From Cymbomonas tetramitiformis (lineage: Eukaryota > Chlorophyta > Pyramimonadophyceae > Pyramimonadales > Pyramimonadaceae): 64,000 nt of DNA. The DNA lies in assembly GCA_001247695.2 (NCBI GenBank), contig LGRX02035141.1, positions 1 to 64,000 of the forward strand. Reading direction: 5' to 3'. The position numbers were made by a program, and so were the translations under genes. Shown piece by piece: positions 44,001-52,189 of the stretch (position 1 is its first letter; each line of letters begins with the position of its first letter). The notes below the pieces were generated by a model, which was not told the origin of the DNA, ran no database searches, and saw only the letters and a program-made list of their open reading frames with translations.

Positions 44001-44463
44001 CACACACAGTTCGAGACCCTCTGATATCTTGTGAACTAGGATATTCCGGTACGTTTTGGCAGTCAGCTTTATTCAGGGTTTCGCGATGCTTCTTTCCACA
44101 GCAGCAATGCGCTCGCGAAACTACAAATGCTAACATAATGCTTATCACAGTATCTTTCACACAAGAGAGGGGGAAATTACAGTTACTTACTTTGAAGATT
44201 GTGGTCGTTAGAAGGACTCTGTTTCGTAACTCGAGATCGCCGAAGTAAACAGTGACGTTTAATTCCACTTCGTTCCCCAAGTCTTCCTTCACTGCCTTGA
44301 TGAATTCCGTGTATAGACACGAGCCTATTTCGATCTTGTCGAGTCCTGAGGACTCCCACTCAGTGAATTTGGTCTTGATCTCACCGCTGCGCTTTTTTAT
44401 TTCTTCAAGTGTCGCGGCTTTATCCCAAGCCTGTCCTAGCTGACGCTCCGATTCGTTCTCCAT
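37940..44463 (-). CDS. Four-exon zinc-knuckle protein, element ORF1-like
   Basis: Exons 44463-44191, 39771-39427, 39231-38217 and 38106-37940 have GT..AG borders (donors GTAAGT, GTGAGC, GTAACA) and matching phases, for 599 residues. Exon 1 starts MENESERQLGQAW and is helical and charged. Exon 3 opens with an acidic run (EEEDEFDLSAFDEAEEFE), has a basic patch (GGKKKRSRRVRQ), and ends with a Cx2Cx7Hx4C knuckle (CRSCEGRAANGHSSKNC). Exon 4 ends in a possible coiled coil. A basic patch plus a knuckle suits a nucleic-acid-binding ORF1/Gag-like role. It is followed at once by the heptad and Ulp1 ORFs on the same strand. Intron 1 carries 150-bp repeats and the gag-only LTR element; intron 2 is open in frame. 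An in-frame TTG at 44494-44496 could extend the N-terminus. Confidence 0.6.
39781..40454. repeat. 150-bp tandem repeats in intron 1
   Basis: Five units (starts 39781, 39931, 40081, 40231, 40385). Each contains AATTTTCCGGTGCTTTAGCG, TTTCGCTGGAATGTCTGCG, TTCGCGATGCTTCTTTCC and GCGTGAAATTTCAGGTGCTA. The array continues on the far side of the LTR element at 44052-44120, so the element was inserted into it. The minus-strand frame is open through all units and repeats MLAPEISRAHCC, but it lies in an intron by my model. Confidence 0.9.
40455..40710 (+). repeat. 5' LTR
   Basis: 256 bp, starts TGCTGGAATCTG and ends ATATTCCGGTA. Contains the palindromic TGTGACACACGCTGTGTCACA and the word TATATCTAGCTTAGGGTTTA. 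Confidence 0.9.
40711..40730 (+). promoter_or_regulatory. Probable primer binding site of the gag-only element
   Basis: The 20 nt after the 5' LTR are a diverged form of the site at 34020-34039. Their complement, GCGTGGGTGGGGCCACGACC, aligns to the anticodon-arm part of initiator tRNA-Met with one extra base and a few changes. The position is right for a primer site. Whether this version still pairs well enough is open. Confidence 0.5.
40858..43467 (+). CDS. Gag-like polyprotein with zinc knuckle and C-terminal membrane helix
   Basis: An 869-codon ORF (ATG at 40858). The ATG at 41104 (MVSTRSKKSLMRDSD) may be the natural start, because the relative at 51.3-51.9 kb shows the same beginning (MVASTRATASM). 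Residues ~90-380 are the helical capsid-like part. A Gln/Arg/Pro-rich patch follows (QRQRDPPQRQHGQRPPQG). A Cx2Cx8Hx4C knuckle (CIRCKKSGKELYHFYRDC) comes next, then an acidic region and finally a hydrophobic helix, GMPFLLSFLLLISVMGVGAA. No Asp protease motif was seen. The membrane helix near the C-terminus is unusual for a copia-like Gag and could indicate membrane assembly or a fused env-like tail. Confidence 0.85.
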   Translation: MGVRPGSDFVDAMSLYGFLFALIQQSTVPWAGDCSTFDLDFVFQCPSLPWFYRSSHGCVLTFSPRRYPYAPQRTTSHQALYVMVSTRSKKSLMRDSDIDASLRLTDAVRNTPTVKTPNFAYPAPTSNEDADVATRKYLQEQSKLVDEIYKQRLHRSWAKGIREDILGDKKHYFSGTTDANLLSDMVVQLRTEFASAGLELASFDLDEPKALVVSKVNGLLYDVLQLVIEKHSNAHVWLTGTDASADRDGRRALVDVIKRCVPVALRESFQQEHAALNYPANVDPQPVLAREQRLVRDNKAADWTPTEATRKLSLYTRLDPVFYAAVKVRYPMVADLATVSLSDLRSLVVEIYQAWAATEAGKAALTSPSSGGASAFLSSDEHQVLLGKIQELTELVQRQCGAAQPVVQRQRDPPQRQHGQRPPQGRQPQRQGQPQRGFRMGVNNPPAVGFDRDEQRAKPLCIRCKKSGKELYHFYRDCPLGGRQHSPGTAAAFCIPIDDEDAEGVHALAMCAVFQEAADEGADAFARAATVYGPPAVLCGGVVGSIDVSAYGFSVDAEPPVTGTPGEDILRRLDDLAAEVNAAVEPKVHYTHASFLPSGGVDTQASALVCDSAEAGDTPEEQVPAGGAAASASAVPAPAMPVLEDEEELLKLYGYSEPVSLQSTRVTTTASTDGEFKGAVENVNHAAVVPVDLTGYDTDDYEDFADGSFRLKPRAPAISANHASEPAAQAPHSGGALGDWGDGAHRTYGCGKPPWGFPAQPGLWGMPFLLSFLLLISVMGVGAAAYTAANEIDPVQVSGRAAPQPVLCRGDLCIYSGITELDHVTLDAVLHSLGAATVAHRPPDPLESSTAIGHGGHCGDGAPLTFDPE
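43468..43795 (+). other. 3' untranslated part of the gag-only element
   Basis: Non-coding. A purine-rich tract before the 3' LTR is short (AGTGCTGGGGTGGTG just before 43796), which is where a polypurine primer should lie. Confidence 0.5.
43796..44051 (+). repeat. 3' LTR
   Basis: 256 bp, reads the same as the 5' LTR at 40455-40710. Confidence 0.9.
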
Positions 44464-44939
44464 ATCTGCTGAAAACGCAATGAAAACAAACACCAAGGAA
44501 AGGATTAGAGATGTTTTTTCCCCAAGTCTCTTGTACGTTTTGTTTTTTATTTTCTTTTTCCCGATCGATGTTCGTATTTGCGAAAGGTCTTTGGTTCCTC
44601 GCGAGCGCAGAGCAGAGCTCTTTGCTCACTTCACCAGGCTTATTTTTACGTATCCTGCCCGCAGAGTTTAACTCTTTAGGCCAAGACACGGGTCAGCGAA
44701 AGACAATCATAAAAGAATTTTGCAGGAAGGACACACTGTGAATAGGGTTTAGGCATATTAGGCAGTTCAGGAAGGCGCAAATCACGCTGCAAAAAACAGC
44801 GCGCTTTTACCTTCGCTTTTATCTTCCTCCAGCTTCGAAAAACCTTCAGAAAATATTATATCATAATATTATTTTTCAGAAAAACATTTTCAGGTTCGCC
44901 TCATAGGGCGAACTCGTTCTTCATTCGTTGGCTATTTCG

Positions 44940-45299
44940 CAGGCTCACGAGGATGGGTTTCAGGTGGCTGAGGAGTTCAAACTCAGCCCCATTGTCGAAA
45001 CCCCTGAGCAGGAGAAGCGCCTGAGGCAGGCTGTAAAAATCGTGCAGCGGCATAATTCGGAGAATGGCGGTTCAGAAAAACGCAAGCGTCGTTCCCGCCG
45101 CCGTGAGAGGTCATTGGATCCGGCGCCGTCGCCTCCTGCGCCGCCGGGCACCGGTTTTGTGCCGGTCGAGCGCCGCCAATGCTTTCGATGTTACCAGTTT
45201 GGGCCGTATGGGCCGCGACTGATTAGTGGCAGCGAGTGCTGCAGCAACGGGCGGAAATATCCGCCGTGTCAATTAGTGAAGCCGGCCGTCGGCCGTTAA
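44940..45299 (+). CDS. Gag-like C-terminal exon with zinc knuckle
   Basis: After a plausible acceptor (CTATTTCGCAG at 44940) the frame reads HEDGFQVAEEFKLSPIVETP, a basic patch (SEKRKRRSRRRERS), a Pro-rich linker and a Cys cluster (CFRCYQFGPYGPRLISGSEC), then ends PAVGR at 45297-45299. Basic patch plus knuckle suggests nucleic-acid binding as in Gag or LINE ORF1. Upstream exons were not found; the sequence to the left is the divergent upstream of the four-exon gene. Confidence 0.4.
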   Translation, partial: QAHEDGFQVAEEFKLSPIVETPEQEKRLRQAVKIVQRHNSENGGSEKRKRRSRRRERSLDPAPSPPAPPGTGFVPVERRQCFRCYQFGPYGPRLISGSECCSNGRKYPPCQLVKPAVGR

Positions 45300-46088
45300 T
45301 TTGTAGTATGGAGTTCAATGTAACTCTCCCAAGGGGATTGAGTAGCACAGTATTGTGTGTGTAATGTGGTATAAGTAAGTAAGGAATGCTCTCTTCGTGC
45401 GTAAATTCACCTCGTAAGTGATCGGTAATGCGCGTTTCGTGTTGCCCCTTTGGGGGATTGTCTTGATGTATTGCATTCTTTCGTTTTGCTTGAATGTTCT
45501 TTTTATTAGTGGTGTAGTACGTAAGGCAATCTTCAATGCCGGTTTGCTTTGCTCCCCGTGAAGGGTCGAATGTGCAGTAGGTTGGTAGTTCTTTCAGCTT
45601 TCGGATTGAGTGGTGTACGGTGGCCCAAGTATGGATGCCCACCTGTGTAACTCTCCTAGGGATCGAGTTCAGTGCTAAATAAGTGTAAGCCGAAAATCCC
45701 CGTGGGTTTTAGCTCGTCTTTGTTCGTACAAGTAATTTGGTAGATTTCGGGTGTGCAAGTAAGTTTTGGTTCGTCTGGTTGGGTAATTGTTCTTGTACAG
45801 TAGTTAGTTGTAGTCTCTGCATTTGCTTTCGTTAGTTTACTCAATTATGTTTTTGTACGTACTTCATTTCGTGTTATGTGGTACTATAGTAGTAGTAAGT
45901 TTGGTATTGTTTTTATCTTAAGGTTTGGGGGTTTTTACTTACAGTTTAGTTTTGTTGAACTTGGTTTGTTGCACCAGTCCCATTGCCTCGGACGGCCGCT
46001 GGACTTCAGGGGCTGCTAAGGGACGTCACGGCTGACTCTTGTTGTTGTGTTTTGTTACATCCTCTTTTTGATATTTGTTGCCTGCGGG
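45300..46088. other. Non-coding
   Basis: GT-rich on the plus strand, with open minus-strand frames that show no domain. Likely the 3' flank of the knuckle-encoding element. Nothing further supported. Confidence 0.5.
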
Positions 46089-46325
46089 CCATGGCCAGTT
46101 TACATATTTCATTTCTGTTTCATATGTCCGCCTCCTTCGAACGGAGGCTGAGGGGAGGAAACTGAGGGTTTCTCAAGCCTTGGGAATCGATCGAGTTCGA
46201 TCGATGATCGCGGCTTGAGAAACTGAGGTTTCCTCGTCTCAGTTGTAGTGAGGAGGAGCGGAGGCTGTTGGCCTCGTCCTCTTTGCCTTCCTCGTCTCAG
46301 AGACCCGGTTCTGCGTTGTTTACTT
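46089..46325 (+). repeat. Dispersed repeat R3, copy 2
   Basis: Begins GCGGGCCATGGCCAGTTTAC and runs through CCGCCTCCTTCGAACGGAGG (an inverted word), the ATCGATCGAG hairpin and GTGAGGAGGAGCGGAGGCTG to AGACCCGGTTC. Its first ~90 bp match 60206-60290 almost exactly, and its last ~150 bp match 33750-33900. It links the other two copies into one family. Confidence 0.85.
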
Positions 46326-46459
46326 CTCGTGGCTCGCTTTGCAGGTACTCCGTCTGGACGTCCGTCGTGTTCACATAGCAAGCAGGATGACTTCCCCAGT
46401 TCCTTATGGGGAAACCTGGTGTCGTGCGGAAGCGTTGCTGAGTGACGACGTGTTCGTCG

Positions 46460-47055
46460 TTGTGGGGGGTACTATTAGGGCTGGATAAGCGAGCCCTCAG
46501 TATATCAATAATATGCTGGTGTTTATTGGACAGTAAACACACATGCAACGTATGAGCGGAGATGAGTGCAGGCTTCTGTGAGAAGATGCTGCCTCTAGCA
46601 CAACGCTAGCTCATCTAAATACCGAATGTCTCCCATCGCATAGATGGTACCGCCATTGGGTTGTGAACCCGAGACATTGGTTGAACGACCAGTATCGTCA
46701 GAACGAATAATACGTTCGCCCCATAATACTGCGCATGCTTGTTCCGCACATGCTTGAAGCGAAGATGATTTCTTGTTTGTTACTTCAAGATGTATCTTGC
46801 TTTGCCATCTTCGAGTTCGATATACGAACTCTCGATGACAGGTGTCATTCAAGTCTTTCCTTGAATAATGACAGATGATGTGACTTATCATCTGACGACA
46901 TGTACAGTCATAGTCGACCGTACTGACGACTGTCTGTCATTATAATATATGACATGACTCGACATGACATGACATGGTATGACATGTCTGACAGGTATGA
47001 CACGTATGACATGTATGACACATATGTCATCGGTCATGACCCTGACAGATCTCTC
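46460..47055 (-). mobile_element. Possible solo or partial LTR
   Basis: Read on the minus strand, a purine tract AAGAGGAGAGA (47050-47060) is followed by TGTCAGGGTCATGACC. The far side ends ACCCCCCACA near 46466, giving TG...CA ends about 585 bp apart. It includes a TGACATG-type microsatellite at 46935-47040. No second copy or target duplication was found, so this is tentative. Confidence 0.3.
46935..47040. repeat. TGACATG-type microsatellite
   Basis: Irregular GACAT/TATGACA units over about 100 bp. Similar GACA-based runs recur at 49980-50010 and 61030-61290. Confidence 0.8.
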
Positions 47056-47059
47056 CTCT

Positions 47060-48035
47060 TAAAAGAGTTGTGACCTCACAACGGGCATACCTTTGTATAT
47101 GTCTTTGATGTCATTGTTGTTGTTGCTTCTGCTGGTACCAGTCTTCTTACACCGATTTGAGGCGTCCCTCATGGTGTTTTAGGTTATTGGGGGGAACTGA
47201 GTCCACTTTAGTCCCTCACCTTAGCATGATGCCTTATAGGCTAATGCCTTACAGTTCTTAGGATGTAGCCCCCTTTGAATTGCGTATCGTATTTCAGAGT
47301 GACGTTTCAAGGTTCAATGAATTGCGTTTCGTGATACAGATTGACGCTGGATTACTGATTGATCCACACGTATCGTGCGTCAGAGTGACGATTCAAAGTA
47401 TCCGAGGTATACGTTACGGATTATTGCGCTAGCCGTCGTTGCTTTGCGAACGATGATCCCACGATTTAACGATTTATAATCGAACGATTCTCGGCCTGAT
47501 ATAGTGCACCCAACCCTTCCTCCCCTCCTTAAGCTACTTTGGAGGATCACAGGCGGCGACGGGGAGCCCGTGTTTGTTTCCGGAGTTATTTCACCGGGGG
47601 CTTGTTTTAATGCAAACAGAGTGGCCCTGCTTAACGGGATTGGACTTATAATCCTTTACCCGGTCTGCTCACTCTTGATTATTGGTCCAGTACGCACGCT
47701 TTGACGAACATCTATCGCGATGAGTGAGAATGGATTCGCCACGTACTAATGTGAAATTTATTTAGTTATGTTTGTCAAGCACAACTTAGGATCACAACTC
47801 CGTCTACCTCAGTCGATGTCTCCGGTAGCTTCGGATGACTGGCCACAGAATCCGATGACAAACCACGGTCTTGGCAAAGGTAGCATTAGCAGTTTTTCAC
47901 AGATATTGGTACCCGCATATGCGTATCTGTGTAAGGGTATGATTTATACAAGGCTCACTACACCTTAGCAAGGAAGGATCAATTCCTGCTCCTGTCATAT
48001 CAATTTGATGCAGGGTAAAAATGTTAGGGATATAA
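47060..48035. other. Non-coding
   Basis: No gene supported. Two near-copies of GAATTGCGT(A/T)TCGTGATWCAGA...GTGACG at about 47277-47400 form a short degenerate direct repeat. Confidence 0.5.
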
Positions 48036-48037
48036 CC

Positions 48038-48100
48038 CTGCAGTTCTCGGGTTGCAGCCCATTGCACCGAAGGTGCATCGCAGTTCTTGGGATGCAGCCC
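48038..48100 (+). repeat. Dispersed hairpin repeat, copy 1
   Basis: About 63 bp with GGGTTGCAGCCCATTGCACC then GAAGGTGCAT and TGGGATGCAGCCC. It contains nested stems (GGGTTGCAGCCC, TGCACC...GGTGCA). The copy at 57643-57701 is nearly identical. A (TA)n run follows. Confidence 0.8.
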
Positions 48101-48235
48101 TGATATATATATATATATATGACCGATGGACGAAAACCTCTTGGGTATGTGTGGTTCCACGGGTTGATTATTATTTGGTCGGCAATTATTGACAAAAGTC
48201 ATCGGCTATCTGCTTTTGAACCCTACAAATTTAGG

Positions 48236-48860
48236 AATCGTAGGTAGGGCCATGTTTGCCTTGTATCCACCTTGTGTCTGGATGGCTTCAGACACAAGGT
48301 AGGTAGGGCCATGTTTAGTCAGTTTTTCCGCGGCGCAACACTACCCAAGTAGGGCCATGTTTGGTCGTGGTTTTTGGCCTTACTTACCCCTTACTTACCT
48401 TGTACCTACCCAATGTCTAACGCACCATACGTACGCACGTGAATGCATGAATCACTTAGACATTGGGTAGATACAAGGTAAGTATGGCCATGTTTATACA
48501 TAAACAAGGTAAGTAGGGCCCTACCTATCATGTATCTTTACTCAAGTACAAGGTAAGTATGGCCATGTTTATACATAAACAAGGGTAAGTAGGGCCCTAC
48601 CTATCATGTATCTATATCCAAGTACAAGGTAAGTATGGCCATGTTTATACATAAACAAGGGTAAGTTTTGCCCTACCTATCATGTGTTTATTCTCAAGTA
48701 ATGATCAAACATGGCCATGTTCATACATAAACAAGGGTAAGTATGGCCTTACCTATCATGTGTTTATTCTCAAGTACTGATCAAACATGGCCATGTATAT
48801 ATCTACCGCATATCGAATACGATGTAAACATGGCCATATCTACCTAGATATTCGGTCTTT
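48236..48860. repeat. Palindromic half-site repeats, cluster 1
   Basis: About ten occurrences of GTAGGGCC or GTATGGCC joined to ATGTTT or CTACC. They include the perfect palindromes AAACATGGCCATGTTT-like and GTAGGGCCCTAC, with ~76-bp units from 48480 (ACAAGGTAAGTATGGCCATG, TACATAAACAAGGGTAAG). A 23-bp stem with one mismatch (CCTTGTACCTACCCAATGTC against its complement) spans 48397-48482. Confidence 0.85.
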
Positions 48861-48929
48861 CAACGAATAACAAACACATATTAATGATATGCTTTAACAC
48901 ACACATATTGGATATGCTATGTATGCGTT

Positions 48930-48981
48930 GCATACTAAGTTTCAATATGTTGCATGCACAACATATTGAAACTTAGTATGC
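48930..48981. repeat. Perfect 23-bp hairpin
   Basis: Arms 48930-48952 and 48959-48981 (beginning GCATACTAAGTTTCAATATG) are exact complements around a 6-nt loop, CATGCA. The arms are AT-rich, so cruciform extrusion is easy. Confidence 0.95.
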
Positions 48982-48989
48982 ATACCGCA

Positions 48990-49640
48990 AGTTGGGATGC
49001 ACTATACTTCCTAGTTGATGCTTTCGTGCTTTGAAAAGTATGCATGTGATATGTGAAAATGCGACAAGGCAATAGCAATTGCTATTCGAAACTATTTTTT
49101 ACTCGCTACGTAACTACATGCTCAATACGATAGGACACACGAATGCAAACAAGCATGGGTTCTAACGCACAAATGAATACATTATGCAATACAGTTAATA
49201 CAAACCAATATCGCGTAAGTACTATATTTTCTAATCTACTCCCTAAATATTCACTACATTACTATTTCAAATCCTACTTGAAAACTATTTCGTAAAATAC
49301 AAACAATAAGCCTATCTACAATCTACAACGCGAGTGTTGGCGTCGTTGATGAGCACGTGCCTTGCTCCTCATAAATTTTCAGCCATCCTATATCAAAGGA
49401 CAAGGAACCAATCGTTAGTAAATCTGGAAAAAAAAACAAGCACGCAAACGAAAACAATTCAAAGACAAGGGGTCAAAGGAGAATAGAAGTCGAAGGCGAT
49501 GGAGTCGTTCGTGGGTTGAATCGCGTTTTCGCCGGTCCAACTCACGAGTCAATCTGAAAAATAGCGCCAACGAAAAAGAGGTTAGTAACGAGGGAAAAAA
49601 GGGGGGAAAATAAGAAGAAAGTTAAGGAGAGTGAAAGTTT
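48990..49640. other. Non-coding, AT-rich
   Basis: No gene or ordered repeat that I can support. Confidence 0.5.
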
Positions 49641-49644
49641 AGAG

Positions 49645-49714
49645 GGGGTGAGTTGGATTCGAACCAACCAAATCTAGTCCAAAGGACTAGCGGGAAAAAT
49701 CTCCCGTTCACCCC
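49645..49714 (-). tRNA. tRNA-like cloverleaf, anticodon position UUU, atypical
   Basis: Seventy nt fold into a full cloverleaf: 7-bp acceptor (GGGGTGA/TCACCCC), 4-bp D stem (GGGA/TCCC) with loop GATTTT, 5-bp anticodon stem (CTAGT/ACTAG) with loop CCTTTGG, 5-nt variable region, and 5-bp T stem (GTTGG/CCAAC) with loop TTCGAAT. All stems pair perfectly. Oddities are a 6-nt D loop without the GG pair, C at position 33, G at 37 and 38, and no good A box. Read by position the anticodon is TTT (Lys). It could be an organelle-derived copy, a tRNA-derived repeat or a degenerate gene. CCA is not encoded. Confidence 0.5.
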
Positions 49715-49719
49715 ATGTA

Positions 49720-50435
49720 AACGTTCAATACGCGCAGATCTAACTACATCTGCGCGTAAAAAACACTACGGCACTAGTACTTGCACGCAGGAGAAAATAT
49801 GAAAAAGCAAGAATGAATTCAGAAGCAACGCATGGAAACAAAAGCAAAAGCGCAAGCAGAATTTTGTACAGTGCAGACAGGCACTGCACTGTACAGATGG
49901 TCAACGAGAAGAGGAGGAATTTCGAACTCCAACGTTTACAAGTACCGTGACTGACAACTCGAACTGTGCACTGTACAAGTATGGTGACATGACATGACAT
50001 GTCTACGGTGACACGCGGTCACCTCTGCCATCGGCTATCGCAATGTCGCATGTCAACGTGCTATCAGATATCGAGCTATCGATGCCGTGTCTCTCACCCG
50101 ATCGCGCGACGTTGTCTTTTGTGTCATCACTCGAGTAATGTGTAATCGCCTGGCATCTTCTGGGATAAACTGAAGACTCTCGATTTTCGAACGCCGCGAT
50201 CTGAACGGTCTGAACCTGTCCGCGAACGGTCGGCGATCTGAACCTGCGCGAGTGGCGATTCCGGGTCATGGGACCCATGTTTTTTCTGTTGCGCTTTCTT
50301 TTGTGCATATTTTTTTCAAGGGTTTCCCACTTCTGGACCATTCCTGAATGGCCCATAGAATATTTGAGCAAGCCGTTTTCACCATCGTATTTTGCGAGCA
50401 AGCCCCTTTCTTTTGAGCTCAACTTGTTTTTTCAT
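49720..50435. other. Non-coding
   Basis: No gene supported. A GACATGACATGACATG run lies at 49987-50001, and an inverted CAGTGCAGACAGGCACTGCACTG word at 49868-49892. Confidence 0.5.
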
Positions 50436-50439
50436 GAAA

Positions 50440-50840
50440 ATGACCGATTTTTGTCCACGCTTGCCCCTGCACCCTAAGGTATGGTCTAGACATGACCATG
50501 TTTGGGTCGTTTCCCCATTGGGTTTTGCATTTGGGGCATTGATTAGGGCTATGTGCGCCGCGGAAGATGTCTACCTTGTGTTCGCGTGAATGCTGTTCGA
50601 ACCGGGCCATACCAGGGCAATTCTACTCAGGTACAAGGTAAACATCTTCCGCGGCGCAACACAACGTGGTTTGCCTTGTTTTACTGCCAACATTGCCCAA
50701 AAATGGCCAAGTTTGCCACGTGTTTTTAAACACAGATCAAACATGGTCCGTTTTATGTACGTCTTGCCCAATGTTGGCAGTAAAACAAGGCTAACAAGGC
50801 CGTGTTTCACCATCTCGGCTGTTGAAACTGCTTAGGTAGG
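50440..50840. repeat. Foldback cluster 2 of the half-site family
   Basis: Two large inverted repeats: 50555-50579 with 50633-50657 (GCGCCGCGGAAGATGT against ACATCTTCCGCGGCGC, extended by CTTGT/ACAAG), and 50677-50700 with 50769-50793 (GCCTTGTTTTACTGCCAACA and complement). TATGGTC/GACCATG and AAACATGG words place it with the cluster at 48.2-48.9 kb. Confidence 0.85.
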
Positions 50841-50917
50841 GCCATGTTTACGCTATACTTATGATGGTACAGCAGGTTACGTACGTGGGCAAAAGCGGTT
50901 TGCAGGCACAATAGGCG

Positions 50918-51235
50918 ATGACATCCCGCGCACAGAGATTGGCGCAAGGTGGGATTCCGGAGGAGAGACGGAGGGTCAATCCCGCGAAAAGAGCCACTGT
51001 TGCATATCGCTTGTCAAATTCTCCGGGTGAGGGCGATGGGTTGACGACGCCGCCGCGTGCGGACGATGCCTTCAAGAGGCAACGTGTCCTCGAATGGGAT
51101 GCCAATCCCACGAATGGGTTTATAGATTTAGTTGAGGAACTCTTTTGGGATGGAATCATTCTGACGGAAGAATACGACAATCATCCGGCACGCGCCACCT
51201 TCACTGACATTGAACGCGACGGCATGACCGGGTAG
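50918..51235 (+). CDS. Small ORF of unknown function
   Basis: A 105-codon ORF with ATG at 50918. It is charged and protein-like (LAQGGIPEERRRVNPAKRAT, then LVEELFWDGIILTEEYDNHP) and lies between two repeat clusters. No family or splice context is recognised. A CAG-preceded open frame upstream leaves room for it to be an exon. Confidence 0.3.
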   Translation: MTSRAQRLAQGGIPEERRRVNPAKRATVAYRLSNSPGEGDGLTTPPRADDAFKRQRVLEWDANPTNGFIDLVEELFWDGIILTEEYDNHPARATFTDIERDGMTG

Positions 51236-51282
51236 GGCCCTACCTGCCTTGCTCTCGGGACGAACCCGGGGCGAGCATTGCC

Positions 51283-51903
51283 CTACCTGTAATGGGAAGG
51301 GGCCAGGTATGGCCGTGTTTTGACGTGTTCGCTGTAGGTCGGACCGAAAAGCACGGAAATTCCTCCCGTCACCCTCCCGTCACCCATCCAGTCCGCTGCT
51401 GGCGACGCGGGGTCAACCATGAGCTCGAGCGTGGAGAACAATAAGGCGTTGGCCTCCACGCGGATGGGGAGGGTAGCATCGTCCAGCAGGAAAAGGGGTG
51501 CGAAACCAATGTCCTCCGTGACAAATGTTGTCCGCAGCGCAGAGACCATCCTGGCGAAGAGCGCGGACGCGTGGCACTCAGTCCCGGAAAATCGCCCGTT
51601 CTTGTCCTCGAATAACTTTTGGCGAACGGACTTGGAGACCTTCATGTCGAAGTGTTCCCGTTGCAGCGTCCGCACCGAGGCCAGGAACGCAGCACCTGCT
51701 GAATTGGCAGCCGGCTGAACTGCCGGCGGCGTGGCTGGAGTGTTGGCGTGTCTCGCAGCTGCCGAATCAAAAATCGTGGATAGCGCGCGTCGGCGATTCG
51801 CCATGCTAGCGGTGGCTCGAGTAGAAGCAACCATCTTGAGAAGGACTGAAGGGGCGGAGTGAGGCAACGGAACGCGAGATGTGCGGCAGTTCCGGGCGGC
51901 CAA
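51283..51903 (-). pseudogene. Gag fragment related to the 40.9-kb gag
   Basis: About 206 codons. From MVASTRATASMANRRRALST onward it can be aligned with 41104-41600, through VRQKLFEDKNGRFSGTECHA (compare IREDILGDKKHYFSGTTDAN) and VRSAL...DATLPIRVEANALLFSTLEL (compare LDEPKALVVSKVNGLLYDVL). It ends in foldback-repeat sequence, so the 3' part of gag is missing. LTR-like sequence lies upstream on the same strand (52190-52440). Confidence 0.6.
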
Positions 51904-52189
51904 GGAACGCGTGGGTCGCCGATACGGCAGCCGTGAGAGATCAAATAATTCAGGGAAGTCGTGTGGTAGCGGCCGCCAATACGCAACGGTGTGGGATCCA
52001 ACCAGAAAACGTAAACCAATCCAACGTTAAGACCCGTAGAAAACCGTTCTCCAACCGGTGCGGCGTGCCGTAAATCAACCCATAAAATTTAGGCCATACC
52101 CGTGACTGCCGGCACTCTCACGCGCGGAGCGCCTCACCCCATCCCAGGCGTCCGAGCTTAGCCACTCATGGTGGCAATCTCGCAGTGGC

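Larger units (their letters stand above)
40455..44051 (+). mobile_element. Gag-only LTR retrotransposon, young insertion
   Basis: Two 256-bp LTRs (40455-40710 and 43796-44051) look identical base for base on reading. The 5-bp duplication CGTTT flanks them (40450-40454 and 44052-44056). The ends are TGCTGGAAT...ATTCCGGTA, imperfect inverted termini. The only gene is a gag-like ORF. There is no protease, integrase, reverse transcriptase or RNase H, so it must use enzymes of a partner, as TR-GAG or Morgane-type elements do. Target identity and LTR identity imply very recent movement. Confidence 0.9.

Noticed and set aside
46935..47040. A CRISPR-like or spaced repeat array
   Set aside because: Units are irregular GACAT microsatellite with no constant repeat and spacer lengths; the host is eukaryotic.
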